From Hetaerina americana (taxonomy: Eukaryota > Arthropoda > Insecta > Odonata > Calopterygidae), in NCBI GenBank assembly GCA_022747635.1, contig JAKTNV010000007.1:5521405-5585404 (forward strand): a stretch of DNA of 64,000 nucleotides, written 5' to 3'. The stretch's first letter is position 1; each line of letters starts with the position of its first letter. Made by a program: the position numbers and the translations under genes. Positions 22,240 to 35,094 of this stretch are shown here, piece after piece. The notes under the pieces were generated by a model, which did not search any database, was not told the origin of the DNA, and saw only the letters and a program-made list of their open reading frames with translations.

Positions 22240-22363
22240 AGTAGGATATTGCGTTTTGCTAGGGGTCAAAATTATTTATTTAGTAATTATTTCCATCCAA
22301 AAACGTACCTCAACCGGTAGATTACCTAATCATATGTGTATTTATATATATATATATATATAT

Positions 22364-25300
22364 CCTCTAAAGGTGCTACGTGTTGAAAGGCCCGATTAGG
22401 ACAACTCCAGATATCTATCAACTCCGAGATGGGCTCTTCGGATAATACGACGAAACACTCATATCTGGTATACACCGCTACTCAGGAAGGAAATTCGTCA
22501 AAATGGGAAACATATTTCACAGGTGATGCCATGAAATGCCTACTTTCAGTGACCTTCGGATAAACATCCCACTTATTAACATATTCGTAAGTTAACTTAC
22601 TTCGGTAAATACAAATTATAAGATGATTCAATATGCAGTTTAACGTATTCACTCTTATCATGGGATGAACCAATGAATGACGATAGCCTGAGACGACAAT
22701 TTGGAGAACTGTTGTCCATTGACGGACTGACCAATGATCAGATACTACATTCGCATGTGCGTTAAACTATAACTCCTCGTAGGGTACACAATCTGTCGGG
22801 TCAGGGACTCTCGGCCACAGCGCCAATGAATACGTACAGTCCCAGGCTTTCACTAATTGCGTTTATTCCATCAACTCCTGCAGAAATACAAGATCTCACC
22901 ATTGACCCTCCAAATATTCTGAATATAATTCTCATGCATTTTAAGATCAAAGGGTGTGTAGTAGAAAGAATTTATAAAATTCGAAACTACTAGAAATGCT
23001 GTCACTAGAAGATGCGTTTTAAGTCTACGCAAGCAGAACTCACCAAAGGTATATTTGCTAACATTCCTCAAGCATTCTCAAGAAGAATGCCATGGGATTT
23101 TGTTCATTGGAGTCGTTCAACCATATTACAATTTAAAAATCCTTCTTGCCTGTAACGAAAAACATTAATGTCAACATGTATTCCGAAAAAGTTAAAGATG
23201 CTGCGCGTGGGTTACTCCAGGTACAATGGAATGGTATTTCCGGACCCCTCCCCTTCCTCACTCCAGCCCAATTACATTTGGAGGATGTCTCGGGAGTATT
23301 ACTTGAGTCGCGGAGAGGGCACCAGGGCGAAGGATCGGTTTTGCCGGCATGCACGCCGCGAGGCGACCGCACGTTCCACGCGGTTGAATGCAAGAAAATC
23401 GGAGCCCACGCACCTGAAGTGTTTTGGGGAAGTGGATGACCGTCAAATACTTTGCTCTTCTTGAGATGCTGTTGCTTGGACCACGGATGCTTCACCAAAA
23501 TATAAACAGCAAACAAATGAAAGCAAAATAAAATCGCAGAATTCTGTACAAATATACGACTTAAAAATCCGAATGCTCGTCAACAGAATGTGATGATCGA
23601 CTGTAGGCCAAGAATCGGATGCTGTTTGATATTTATGAACGGATATCCTATACGTAGCAACCCTTAAGTGTATCTAAATACATACCAGAATACTGGCCAA
23701 TCAGTACCCAGCATAAACCTAAGCAGGATTAGAAGTTAACGGCGGACTGCGAATTGTGATTAGGAGGCTCAGTGATTACTCTAGGTTAGAGTGATTCCCA
23801 AGGTACACGCACATTAGTTGAACACATCGCTGAGGATGGACATCGAATAACCGAAACGAAAAATCTATGGCTATTCCTCCAATCGACGCTTACATTATGA
23901 TTCTATGATATTAGGATGGACGGAGCGGCACCACCCCAGCCTAGGAATAACCGAGATTTACAGCGAATGGGTTTTGGTCCCGTCGCCGAGGAAAACTCCC
24001 TCCACAGGTTGGCGAAAGAGGGGCGTGTTCAGTTCAGGGGCGGCGCCCTTCAATCGGTGGTTGGGAAAGCGATGGCGGTGCACTCGAGTTGATCCACGAG
24101 ACTGGGAAGGGCTCAAATCCCTAAGGGCGAAGGAGGGCGGACGGGAAGGGGTGGGAAAGGAAAGGGGTGGCGCCTGAGCGGACGCGATATGTGGCGCCCT
24201 CCCCGACTGCGAGTGGGTCACACATTTGAAATTTCTGAGGGCCGGTCGGAATGCCTGCAGCGAAAATTAATTCCCAACCCTGTTCATCTTCATCTAAATA
24301 AATACCCCGCGATCCACCAAAACGTTTTGTGGCATGGGTTGCAAGCAGCAGGTTGGACGGGCAAGGGTTGGATAAGGGAGAGGCCGCTCAAAATGGTTGG
24401 GGAAAGGACAATAACGTTCCCTATAAAAAAACCCCGAGAAGATGTGTAAATCCACATGAATGCCAGCAGAAAACTTAGTGGTTGAAAAGTGTTGATTTCA
24501 ACCACCAAAAACGTCATTTGGTATTCGACAATGGAGGGGATAAAAATAAAACACAACCATATATATACGATAGATCTCTTATCATACCAGGACATGTCAT
24601 GCAGGACTGTAAAGCTACATGGGGAAAGTTCAATTAATCCATGGTCATTAAACTTATTGTCCTCATCCCTAAAGTCACCGTTAGACAATGTAAGCCCTCG
24701 CCATCGGAAGCGGACGGCGTGAGGCATCACCCCCACGGAGAGGGAGGGGCAAGGGGGGAGGGGCTCAAAAATCAAACAAAACATGACAGTGTGAAATGCA
24801 TGCATGTAAATAAAACTAATTATTCCAGCTAAGACACTCCAGGTGGAAAGTCACAGGGTCGATCAGAATCATTCAAAGTTTAACGGTGACATGAAAGTAA
24901 TGATTTTATCGCCCAATAACTATGGTGGCGAGATGACTGATTTGAGGGAAAGGAATTTTACCGTCGAACAGTTCGATATATTAATTGCTCCTTCGAAGAT
25001 AAGAAATTACACAGGCATCATTTACGTCCATGCTGTTGGTTTATTGAGAGGGTGGAGGAGTGTGTTTAAGGTGCGATAATTATGTCCAAGGCACACGAAA
25101 GTTAGTGAAGCTTTTCAAAATGGAGCATCGCCATCTTATTAAAAGAATTGCATCTGAATCATTTGCTTTTTGACTTGAGCATCGAGAATCACCACATTGC
25201 TACAATTACGGAGCGCGGTTGCCCGGTTGGTACGAGGTTTTGTCTTGGGCGAATACTTGGAAAGAACGCGAAAGAGGTGAGGCGAGCGATCGCCCGCCGC

Positions 25301-28300
25301 CCCCTGCCGGCCATTCAACAATCGTCCGAAGAGTTGGGAAAGGAGTTGGGCGGGAGGTACCGGTCGTGGTCGGATGCAAACAAACTGTTCTCTCTCCCCC
25401 CCTCACGACTGAACAGCGGAGGCCTGCCCACCTGAACGCTCTTTTCTTTCTTTGCCTCACACTCGTCGAGAACTTCCTTCCCTGATCCACGCCCGATAAG
25501 CACACTAGGGAGGGCGGGGGGGGGGGGAAATGACCCTCCCTACCCGCCGCCGGCCCTTCCCCTTCCGCTTCTTCATACTCATTGTAATCCGCTCCCTCGT
25601 GGCGAACGGGCGAAGTCGCCATCAACCCCAAGGGCGCGAGAGACGGGGGGCAAATAAAAACCGATAGTGATCTCAATGCTCACGGCACCCTCATTCAAAG
25701 GAGTCATTCCACATTCACGCGTCTCTGCCGCGTCACAGCTCCGATGTGTGCACTTCGGATGAGCGATGACGGCGGACACACATCGTCACTCCAATCGCAT
25801 TCTCTAGGGAGAGCCAAGAGGAAGCCTTGACACTTATATTTTCAACCACACCATTTCTTGGATACAAAAGATTCTCACCTATTTAATTTCCATATGTACT
25901 CTCTATGGTGCGCAATTGAAATATTCCAGCACTTTGAAAGCCGACGATACCTCCAGAGAAGCAATGACTTTTAGCTGCTACAAAGGGCAATACTTGGGGT
26001 GCCTCGCGAGATCAAGGGAAGTCTCTCAGAGAAGTAAAGGCGTTTAGGACCTGCTTAGTTCGTATGCGAACTTGTTGGAGTGGTGGTGATGGATCACCAA
26101 CTTTCAATCATTGATGAATTTCAATGTTTCACCTCTTAATTAGTCAGCGAACAAATGCGCCCTCCGTGGTGGAAGTGGGAAATACAGCTGCCACGATGTT
26201 GTGCTGCCCACTACTGCTGAGCACACTACCATAGTCGTCACTTTCTGGCACCGTGCCGCAAACTGTGGAACACTCATCCAAACGCGGCCGTCGATATTGC
26301 CAACCAACATGACAGCGGGGCACCATTTTGAAATTTTAGCGTACTTGCAAGGGTTTCTCTCGATTCGACCTCGTATGCACACCATATGTGGATGTCGAAA
26401 TTCAATTGAAGCTGAATTCTCGGCAAGTTACGAAATGTGTCCACCATAAGTATGTGAGAGATGGTTTGACTATTTTAAGGTAGGGAGGGCAAGGCGGTCG
26501 AAGGAACTACCATCAATTCGAGGAATAACAGAGGTCTTAGGAACAGAAGAACATCTACGAAGCGATGCACGCACGATGAGGAGGCAAAATGAGCGCGGAA
26601 GGACGGCGAATGATGGAGCAGACGACCGGGCAGTTTGGACTTCGCCAATTTCTTTACCCACTATGTGCGTCACCATAAAAAGAGGGCTATCAAAATTGTA
26701 ACGAGGATTAACGGCCACGTCAGAACGTGCACTTCAATCACTATGGGAACGGATCGAACTCGCATATCGCCTTGGGAGCGATCGATTCCCGAGAATCAAG
26801 TTAATAAATCGGTAAAAAGAGGCAAAAACGACCTCAATGAGATCATGCGAAGGACTTTTTCTTGTAAACTCCCATGCATGCAAAACTTAAATTTCGATTA
26901 TCGTAAGTAATTGGGAAGTTTTCTAGTTAAAAATCTCTTTTATGTCCTAGGCTAAACATTTTCTTCTTAATCGCACTTCAATTCCTTAAAGTGAAGGTTT
27001 ATTCTTTTTTATTTATTTCTTCTAATAAACAACTTGAATTTGTATTCGGCAAATACTATGTATGGAAAAAAATGTCAGAACGTTTATTTTTTTGGCAGGG
27101 TACGATATTAATGATATTATTCTTCTTGACCAGGCCAATTTTCTTGTGAAATACCTATTAAGCTCCTAATTATCATCTTGCTCACTCGGGTAAGGGGGGG
27201 GATCTTAATTATCACGGTGACTGCGCGTTTATGAGATAGGCCCTAATTGCCCCCCCCCCTCACGCATTGCAACCCACCTCCTTTCATTACACGGGATATC
27301 TTAAATAAGGAGGGTGGGGTGGCTGCATTTTTTAGCGACGAAATTGTGACCTTCAATTCAAAGCATTTCTTAAGGTGCGCGTTTATTAAGGATCAAATTC
27401 ATAACTCATTCAAAACAAAAAAAAATGAGTCAAAAAGTAGTTATTTTTTAAAATTAGCACGATTGATTTCAACGGCACCCGTAACAATTGCGAGGAAATA
27501 CCAAAGAATATGTCTGGTAAGCATTTTAAACTTTTATTCTTGGCTATTATCCCGGAGTATACATACAAATTATTTACTATAAATAAATTTTGTAATAAAA
27601 GAGACTATTTTATCAAATTCCTGTATAGACTGTTACATAAGAAAACAAAATAATACCACATTTACTCTTGTAGATACATTTTTTTAAACGGAAATCATTT
27701 TTCTCCGAGAGTAATTTTCAATATTCCTAGTTTATTAAATTTTCAAAAAAGCGCCCTCTGTGGCCTCGAAAATCTATGAAAGAAGTCAAAGAAGTAAATA
27801 TATGAAAAATGAACTGTTTTTTTTTTTTTATATCTCTAGGCAACCCTTCACATGGTGTTACGTAGTCATATACATTTCTGTATGAAGAAATTTGTCATTA
27901 TTTTTTATAAAAATCAAAATACTTTATTCCCTTTAGCCAGTAGCCGCACGTGGTTAATTAATTTGATGTATCTCGCTGAATTAATTTTGAAGCCCACGAA
28001 GCTTTGAGTAATTTGGTAATTTGCATAATTAACAACTTTGTAGACTAATCGGCTTGAGGCACTACAATCAACCCTTAGGAACTCTGAAACACTCCCTTAT
28101 TGATAACCGAGTGGTAACATCATGAAAAACTCTAATATTTAAGGCTAAATAAACTAACATTATTTTTACAAAACTCTGCTTTTCCAATCCAGGTCATAAT
28201 AATTTTAACATTTTATAATAAATAAACATATATACTTAAAGGGTTATTTATTTATTATGCCTTATTTTTCTGAAAATCGTTCCGAAATGTGAATAGCAAC

Positions 28301-29892
28301 ATTTCAAAGAAAACTGAATAAAATAAAGAGCTAAATTTATGCCATTATAATGAAATTACGAAATTGATGTTAAGTTAAATTGCATGCATCTTTTTGCATG
28401 GAATTTGGATGAATAAAGTGTTTAATCATTCATAACATTATGCTAATTTGATGTAAAAGCAAAAGCGAGAGAGTCCCTTACACCTCGTTACATTTTACCT
28501 TCACCAAATTCAGGGTTTTGGAAGTGAAATTTTTAAATTTTCACTTTGTTTCCCAAATTATCGACGTTGACTTATCTAGGAACTTAATGAGCTATCAAAT
28601 CAAAGCTCTTTTCAAAATTTATAAATATTATTTTCTCGAATAACAACTACCTGTTCTTTAACAATTCACCCCCAAACGTCCAGCAATCATAATCAATATT
28701 CGCGAGAAAAGATTTAAATTTCGTCAATTGAAGAAACTACAGATATTACTCTCTTCTTACTCGCCATTAAGTTAATAATTGAAATACCTAAAGAAATACC
28801 AATCGGCTCAGCCAGATTGTAGAATTTACAGACAATTATTTAAATTGGAATAAATGCTGAGAGCCGAAAACATTGAACTCAAACTCGCGGGAAATACCGC
28901 CACGACTGAAGCCCTCTGGATTGGAGGAAAATAGATTTTAACAATGCTATGGAAGACGAGGAAATACAAGAGATTTATTTCCTTGGAAGGTCTTAGGGGA
29001 TGAGATAAATGGATAAGTGAACAGATGAACTCGCAAGTCCCTATGGAGAAGGTATAACTAACGATGACTGATAAAGTTCGAAATCAGATTAAAGGGATGG
29101 CGAGGGACAAATCCAGGTGGAATACTCCGGAATCATCCCTTAGCTCCCTCCATCCTTCAAATCCATCACTGCTGAGACAAGGGGCTTCCTTCAGTACACG
29201 CGTCTTCGCCTAGTCTACGACTGCTTACGAAATTGCGTTCACTAGTTGTCCCCGGAACGGCAAATTGACGAAGTCCAAAGAGTTGCTTGCGTCTAAAAGA
29301 CCTTATCCTTTTCAGGAAATTTTGGCTTCAACTAAAATTAAATTTGATTAGAATGGGAGAATGACGGAAATTCTCGTCTATTAAGTCCCTACTAGCATTG
29401 TTGGTAGCAAAATCGTTAATTGCTAATAACCTACCACTAAGAGTGAATTTCCTTTGGCTGGATTCCTGCCGAGGGATGGCATGCTCGGGGAAAATTTGCA
29501 CCACAGGGGAACTCATGACGGAATGCGAAACTTCAATCTAGAGATAGCGGAGTAATAATTGAAATTTCAAGTTAGATTAGCCTTCATGCCAAAAGAAAAA
29601 TGACCCTTTTTTGTCACGGCGACGATATACCTCCAGGCTAATTTCCGGATCCGCCCGAAGGCGATTATGTGCGTTGATCGCAATGTTTCGGTAAAACATT
29701 GATTTTTACCCTGAACACACAATTACGAGCTACTTAACACGCATCAGATGGAAATAATTTTAGAATGATTAAACAAAATTTGGATCTGGCTGCAAAGCCT
29801 GGCCCAATTAAAAAAAGCACGACGCTTAACCCGAAGGTTGATTTGATGTAATAATTACCTTATTGAAATATATGTACATATATATTTTTTTT
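22364..29892. other. 7.5 kb without recognised gene or mobile element
   Basis: Mostly AT-rich, strongly so from 26900 to 28900. GC-rich blocks lie at about 23900-24200 and 25200-25650, where overlapping frames are open on both strands without any recognised domain. The frames at 23146-23516, 24290-24805 (minus, 171 codons) and 26140-26385 have no motif I can identify. I saw no splice-bounded segment convincing enough to call an exon. Old transposon relics may be hidden here. Confidence 0.4.
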
Positions 29893-29893
29893 C

Positions 29894-29926
<33 letters not shown>

Positions 29927-29943
29927 AATAAATAAATAAATAA

Positions 29944-29980
<37 letters not shown>
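29893..29980. repeat. (TA)n / (TAAA)n compound microsatellite
   Basis: A TA tract, a run of six TAAA-type units (AAATAAATAAAT) and a second TA tract, followed by a short ACACACAC stretch to about 29995. Confidence 0.9.
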
Positions 29981-29983
<3 letters not shown>

Positions 29984-29999
29984 AAACACACACACAGAT

Positions 30000-31629
30000 A
30001 TATTTCAAAAACGTCACACCGATCCAAAAATAGCAGAGTTAAAAGCGAAATTATCAGCAGACCAAAACTTCCGCTGAAGACAGGTTAGGGTTTCAAATTG
30101 TTTTGTTTTTTGTCTAAATTAACAAGTGACCTAGTTAAGAAGGTACTGATTACAGAAGTGAAGTTACACATTACTTTTGGCTTCTTAGATTAATGCAAGT
30201 GGAAATCATGACTACATGAACTTCCTGCTTAAGCATACTTCACACTACTACTCCTTTATTTTAGGATACTGTCAGAATAAAGACAAGTTGAGTGATATTT
30301 TACACAGGATTATAATATTTTTTAAATTTGGATCATATGTCGTCATTAACTTTTTAATTGACGCTATTGTCGTTATATTGCTGAAGCATACGTTTCAAAG
30401 AAAGAAATACAAGCTTCTGTAAAACTATATGGAAACTTTCACGTCCATTACCAACAGCGGTTACCCATGCATCACAGGCCTTAATGTTGTGCCTAAAGAA
30501 TTTTATTTACTTCCTTATCCCTTAGAGTCGATTTCAATAACTTACTCATTTGTAATTTTAGTGTCCTTCCAGGAAATTCATTTAAAATTCCACCATCTAT
30601 TTATTGAAAATGTTGTATTATAAATCTTCTACAACCGAAATGTTCAAAAAAAATGTGACGGGTTCAAAATTGTGAAAATGAGCGGAGATGAGAGAAGGGA
30701 TAAAATCGCAGCCGACGCATAAATTAATTGCAATAAAACGAAGGGCGTAGAATAAAATTAACCTTTGTAACAACGTGAAAAATCCCTCCACCCCACAAAA
30801 ATATAATTTACATTGAAGCTTGATGTTGGTTTCTCCTCCATTTTTCAGTGTTTATGAATAAATTAGTCGCAACATAAAAAATATTTAATTTCAAACAACA
30901 CGATGTCAATTCAAATGAAACGTACGTGTAGAATAAACTCAAATTATACTTAAGGAAACAAACAATATAACTTTATGATCGGTATACCTTACGAAAAGGT
31001 CCGACATTGATTAAACAGAGGTTAATTATGAAATCACTAATGGTAAATCACAGAGATGGCGTTTTGAGAATTTCAATTATCCCACTGTAAATCATTCATG
31101 AAAAGTCAACAATTTCGAAATGTTGAGCTTAAATATGGTGTTCATAGATTATATCTTATTCCCAAATGCTAGCTATACTATTTAGTACCTGTACCATTTC
31201 GGGAGTAAGACTTTTTACGTCTGCGCCAATTGCTTAGTAACATTGTAATTCATTAAAAAAAAAGTGCTGCAATACTTAAATACATTTGGGCACTAATAAG
31301 ATGAAAAAGAGTGGTTAGAACACAGGAAGTCCTCCATAATTCCTCGCATTACATCAAATCACGAGCACCACGCCTCCCAAGTCCTTAGTAAACATCCCGA
31401 GTGGCATCCTTCGACGGTAGGCCTTCTTCAAGTTTGAGGAGTAAGGAGGTCGGAAGAGATAGTCAAACATCGATTCTCTGGGGCTGCTCTGTTGATCCTG
31501 TGCCTACACTCCTTATGTTCCTCAGATCATTCCAATATCTTATAACTTTCTGTACACACATACAGAGCCCACCGTTAAAGGAATGCGCGTTCTCTGGGAA
31601 AATTATACATTTATTGATCGTACTTGTAC
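30000..31629. other. AT-rich stretch, nothing recognised
   Basis: Unique-looking AT-rich sequence. The Phe/Ile/Leu-rich frame at 30216-30422 could suggest a membrane segment but is what AT-rich DNA encodes by chance, and I see no splice signals that would support it. Confidence 0.4.
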
Positions 31630-31990
31630 AAATGCTTAAAAAATACTCTCTCCCTGCATCAAAATACCCTTGCGGAGGCGTGTCTGCCTCGTCTGGAAGA
31701 AGGCATCCGGAAACTCCTCTCGGTGGGAATGTCTCTCTGAGGAACGTCGTAAGATGCTTTTGAATGTTTTCCACGGTCTCCCAATGCTTTCCTTTCGGCT
31801 CTCTCTTCAGTCGGGGAAACAAAAAAACAGTCGCACGGAGCCAAGTCGGGACTGTACAATGTACTGATGGAGGTGCACCGGGCCAGGAAGATGGTAACTA
31901 TGAAGGACGTGTGGCTGGACGCTCCATCGCACCGTGTTACGAAGTCGAAAAACACTTCACGCGAAGGCACGTCTTTCCTCTCAGACTGCT
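31630..31990 (-). pseudogene. Mariner transposase relic, C-terminal third
   Basis: On the minus strand: CDGASSHTSFIVTIFLARC (normally HDNA-AHTS--V--FLA), then YSPDLAPCDCFF with the YSPDLAPCD catalytic block intact. After a frame change come FPRLKREPKGKHWETVENIQ and KHLTTFLRETF, and finally a GCL...DAGREYF end, equivalent to the usual CI-A-GEYFEG terminus. That is about 110 codons of the C-terminal catalytic half. The N-terminal relic on the same strand at 33338-33776 could be its other half, displaced by about 1.3 kb of other sequence. The copy cannot be functional. Confidence 0.8.
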
Positions 31991-31999
31991 CGGAGCAAA

Positions 32000-33337
32000 C
32001 TGGCGACCGGCTGCGTTGGTAAGGTAGACCCCCCACCACGTTTTACCCGACTAGTTTTACCGCGCTGCCATAGATAGTCGCGTCACAATAAAATCATGCA
32101 CATTACTTAAACAATGGACCATGCACAATGTCCCTAAGCTCGGTGGCATTTATTCCACAAGACAACAATCCCATCTTCCAACAACGCGTTTGGTTCCGTC
32201 AGCTCCAACACAGTTCTCACTACCCTTGTTCATTGGAATATGTTATTATTATGAATGTGATAAAATCAGACCGAAATTGGAGGAGTGATAGCGGCATAAT
32301 GCTGTCTTTTTGTTCAATCGGCATTATTGACAATAACATTAAACATATGAAGTTCGGAATTCCCGATCGACCGGCATGCGCGCATCGTCCGCTATGATTT
32401 CAAAATAACGTCTCTCCGTCCGCTTCGCAGCGCCCAACTCCACACACACCGCCCATCCTCTGCCCGCCTTCCCGCCGCCGACCCCGCTGACCTCGTCAGT
32501 CGCTTCTCCGAGCCGGGGCTTTAATTCGAACTCGCACGTTGGCCGACTTGCTATTCGGCGGGAATCGCGTCTTAGCGACCCTCGGGAGATGTTGCCTCAC
32601 CGCCCTCATCCAGAATACGCATGTGTCGAGGGAGAAATAAAAGCCCCCTGGGGAGTTTTCAACGGCCGGAAACCCACGGCAGCGAGTTGCGCCAAAATTA
32701 GCAAGTCGGGAGAGGGGCTCCTCCTTGGAACACCGGCCGAGGAAATTTCGAGCGAAGTACACAATACGGGCGCGCTGCTTGGCACCAGCAATTGAACCAG
32801 TAAAGGGTATATACCCGAGAAAAATTCCAAAATTAGATAAGGTGATTGGGTAATGATTAAACCCGCGGAAATAAAGTTGAAGGTACGAGAGGAGAGACAT
32901 TGGAAGATGGAATTGAGTTCTCATTCGACATTTCACAGCTAGACGCGACGGGAAAGATGACCTTCGAGGTGGGGGGAGGGGGTTTTAAAAGACGGAATAT
33001 GATTGGCAAAAATTTCTCGCTGGCGACGAAAAGAAAACATTGCATCGGAAAAAAGTGTTTGTCCCAAAAGTAGTGGGACTGAGTCCATCAAATAAAATGT
33101 ATTGCCAGAATTGAAACATTCCCTCGAAAGCGTTTGAAATGGCACCCTTCTCCACATGCCACTGCCAGAGGGTTTTACCACGCCTCGTACGCCTTCTGGA
33201 AGGCGGCGCTCGGAATCCTGCTAAGCTCCCTCGCCACGGTCCGTGTAACGCTTACATCGAGCCATAGTTACGTTCTTTAAACGCAGAAATAGATAGATAG
33301 ATAAAGATCTTTCTGGCGGGGCACTGTCAAAGCTGCA
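32000..33337. other. Sequence between two mariner pieces, GC-rich in the middle
   Basis: Moderately GC-rich from about 32350 to 32800. The minus-strand frame at 32496-32936 (146 codons) shows no domain. No central mariner sequence (first catalytic Asp block) could be read here, so if the flanking pieces are one element the middle is lost and foreign DNA is present. Confidence 0.4.
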
Positions 33338-33776
33338 GGGTTGGTGATTCATGGCCGAGAAGCTCTTTGCAGATTCGCGGGCGAGTTTCCATTTGGTCGT
33401 CTGAGAACACTCGCGACACCAACTTCGCACACACTTTTCTCATGCCCATATTTCGGTCACAAGTCGATTCACGTAACTTTTTGGGATGGCCAGTTCATCA
33501 GCAACCATGCGATCACTTAATCTGCGATCCCTGTTCAACATAGCCTTCACTCTTGCAAGATTATCGTCACTTTTTGACGTCAAAGAGCGTCCTGAACGTT
33601 CGGCGTTTTCAACGTCTACATCTTTCAACCCTTCCGAAGCAACTTGTACCACTCAAAAACACCCGATCTACACATGAAATTATCATAAGCTGCCTTGAGC
33701 ATGTCACGAGTCTCTTTCCCGGTTTTGCTCAGTTTCACACCAAATTTGATGGCATAGCGCTGTACCAATAACCCGT
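33338..33776 (-). pseudogene. Mariner transposase relic, N-terminal third
   Basis: Minus-strand translation gives QRYAIKFGVKLSKTGKETRD, then MLKAAYDNF and VFEWYKLLRKG, which is the first helix-turn-helix of a mariner transposase. After a stop come ERSGRSLTSKSDDNLARVK, DRRLSDRMVADELAIPKSYV and NRLVTEIW (second helix-turn-helix). Another frame then gives SDDQMETRPRICKELLGHES. Order and spacing match an intact transposase over about 145 codons. The copy ends there. Similarity in style to the C-terminal piece at 31630 is compatible with one split element. Confidence 0.8.
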
Positions 33777-34072
33777 TCACAAGGGAGCGTTACGAGGTCG
33801 CGTTATGGAGGTTTCGCAAATGAACGATCCGCACTTCTCTAGAACCCAACCGGCCTCCAAACTCTCCTGAGACTCCCCTCCCTTAAGCCTAGCAAGTGTA
33901 ACCGCACGCGTCCGTCTGTCTATCCGGGAAAAAATAAGTCATACTACTTTTGAGACAGATCTTGTAAAAGCGTAGCAGCACTACTGAATCTCAATGACGC
34001 GGGCAAAAGGAGGCGAGAAGTTGAAATTAAGAGCGGATGTGGCCAATTATGGAATGCATCCACCTTTTCTAT

Positions 34073-34083
34073 CACGTGACGCG
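34073..34083 (+). repeat. 11-bp target-site duplication of SINE family 1 copy b, left
   Basis: CACGTGACGCG here and at 34399-34409 brackets the SINE. Confidence 0.7.
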
Positions 34084-34398
34084 ACGCGGGTAGTAGTAGT
34101 AGTATTTAGGGGAGCCGACCGACAGCTGAGGTCATTTGCGCCATAGGGGATGGACAGGAAAGGAGGAAGGGTTGAGAGAAACCCGGCGTCGGCATTAGCC
34201 TACTCTTTACGAAAGGCGCCAAGGGGTCCGCGGCTTAACGTCCCATCCGACGGACGGCGTACTCACTCAAAGTGCCCTCCACAAAGCACCTCAAGTAGGG
34301 GTCGAGATACCTCTGAAAAATATTGAACACCACCGGGATTTGAACCCGGGCCCTCAGGGCGGGAAGCCAATACGTTAGCCCCTGCACCATCTCGATCC
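34084..34398 (-). mobile_element. tRNA-derived SINE (family 1), copy b, with target-site duplication
   Basis: The best copy of this family, about 315 bases. On the minus strand it begins with GGGATCGAGATGGTGCAGGG. The A-box-like GGTGCAGGGGCTAACG and the B-box GGGTTCAAATCCCGGTGG (about 34344-34327) follow. A tRNA-unrelated body comes next with TGAGTACGCCGTCCGTCGG, TAGGCTAATGCCGACGCCGG and CGGTCGGCTCCCCTAAATAC, and the element ends in a (TAC)n tail. It is flanked by CACGTGACGCG at 34073-34083 and 34399-34409. The related copies are 2265-2575 (-) and 63308-63416 (+). Confidence 0.85.
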
Positions 34399-34409
34399 CA
34401 CGTGACGCG
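34399..34409 (+). repeat. 11-bp target-site duplication of SINE family 1 copy b, right
   Basis: Exact repeat of 34073-34083. Confidence 0.7.
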
Positions 34410-34753
34410 GAAAATGGAAGGAAGGCGGAATGAGAGCCAAATAGGATGGCACTCAAGTTTCCAATTTATTTCAAAACGTATATCGACAACTTCCACCTGA
34501 TTCTGTCTACTCAAACACGAGGACGCACCAATATTATTCCGTCGGATCCCTTTCTGTCCTTTCCTTTTCGGAAAATGCCAGTTTATAATGCTAGTTCCGG
34601 CGGGAAGTCAACATCTTTCCTTCAGTAATCTTCCCGGCTATCGATCTCGGGATATCTTTACTTCCTTGTTTAATTAATTATGACATTAATGCTCAATTCC
34701 TTTTGTTAATTATTTATTCATGCAACATGTAACTTTTAACGTAACCATTGCAA

Positions 34754-34880
34754 AGCAACAATTTTAGAGTGTAAAAATCATTCGTTTTAGCCGGGATTCG
34801 GACCCCAACCTAGTTGACGGAGTCCTCCGCTAATATGAATTACAATGCAACAATTTAGGACAGTAAAAAACATTCACCTT
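34754..34880 (-). mobile_element. tRNA-derived SINE (family 2), dimer-like fragment
   Basis: Two tail modules of the same SINE lie in the same orientation (minus). One ends at GCAACAATTTTAGAGTGTAA (34756-34775), the other at GCAACAATTTAGGACAGTAA (34848-34867). Between them lie a B-box-like GGTCCGAATCCCGGC (about 34805-34791) and the GACGGAGTC(C/A)TCCGCTAATAT block also found, inverted, at 35210-35230. This looks like a tandem of a 3' part and a head-truncated second copy. There is no coding content. Confidence 0.6.
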
Positions 34881-35094
34881 AAATCTGTCAATCTGAAACT
34901 GTTGCGGTATCTCCCGCAGTTTCTTTGGAATTTGTCAAAGTGAAAACACCATAAGTGTTTAAAAGTTGGCTTTAACCTCGTGGAGAGTGGCGCCTCGCGC
35001 ACGACTACGAATGCATGTGACATTGTGTGTACGGTATTTCGTCGCAACATCTTGTTCCTTTAAAGTCCCCAAAACATTTCATAGACTAAGAGGA

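Larger units (their letters stand above)
18968..22363 (+). mobile_element. RTE-clade LINE, nearly full length, inactive (copy A)
   Basis: The element starts with CCCTCCCCGGACTACAACC just after a TATATGTGTGTG microsatellite. It has a ~490-base 5' UTR, an apurinic-type endonuclease, a reverse transcriptase, a C-terminal domain, and a 3' UTR ending in ACCGGTAGATTACCT followed by a TA tract (about 22337-22363). Domain order and motifs (TWNVRTM, GDWNATVG, DFEKAFDRV, FADD) fit the RTE clade of non-LTR retrotransposons, which copy themselves by target-primed reverse transcription. Other copies or relics in the window lie at 10030, 39590, 43575, 49260, 53675, 55967 and 59440. Both ends lie in TA-rich sequence, so the target-site duplication cannot be told from the microsatellite. 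Confidence 0.85.

Noticed and set aside
24290..24805. 171-codon minus-strand frame with hydrophobic stretches
   Set aside because: I looked for a receptor or transporter pattern, but found no ordered membrane segments, motif or splice context.
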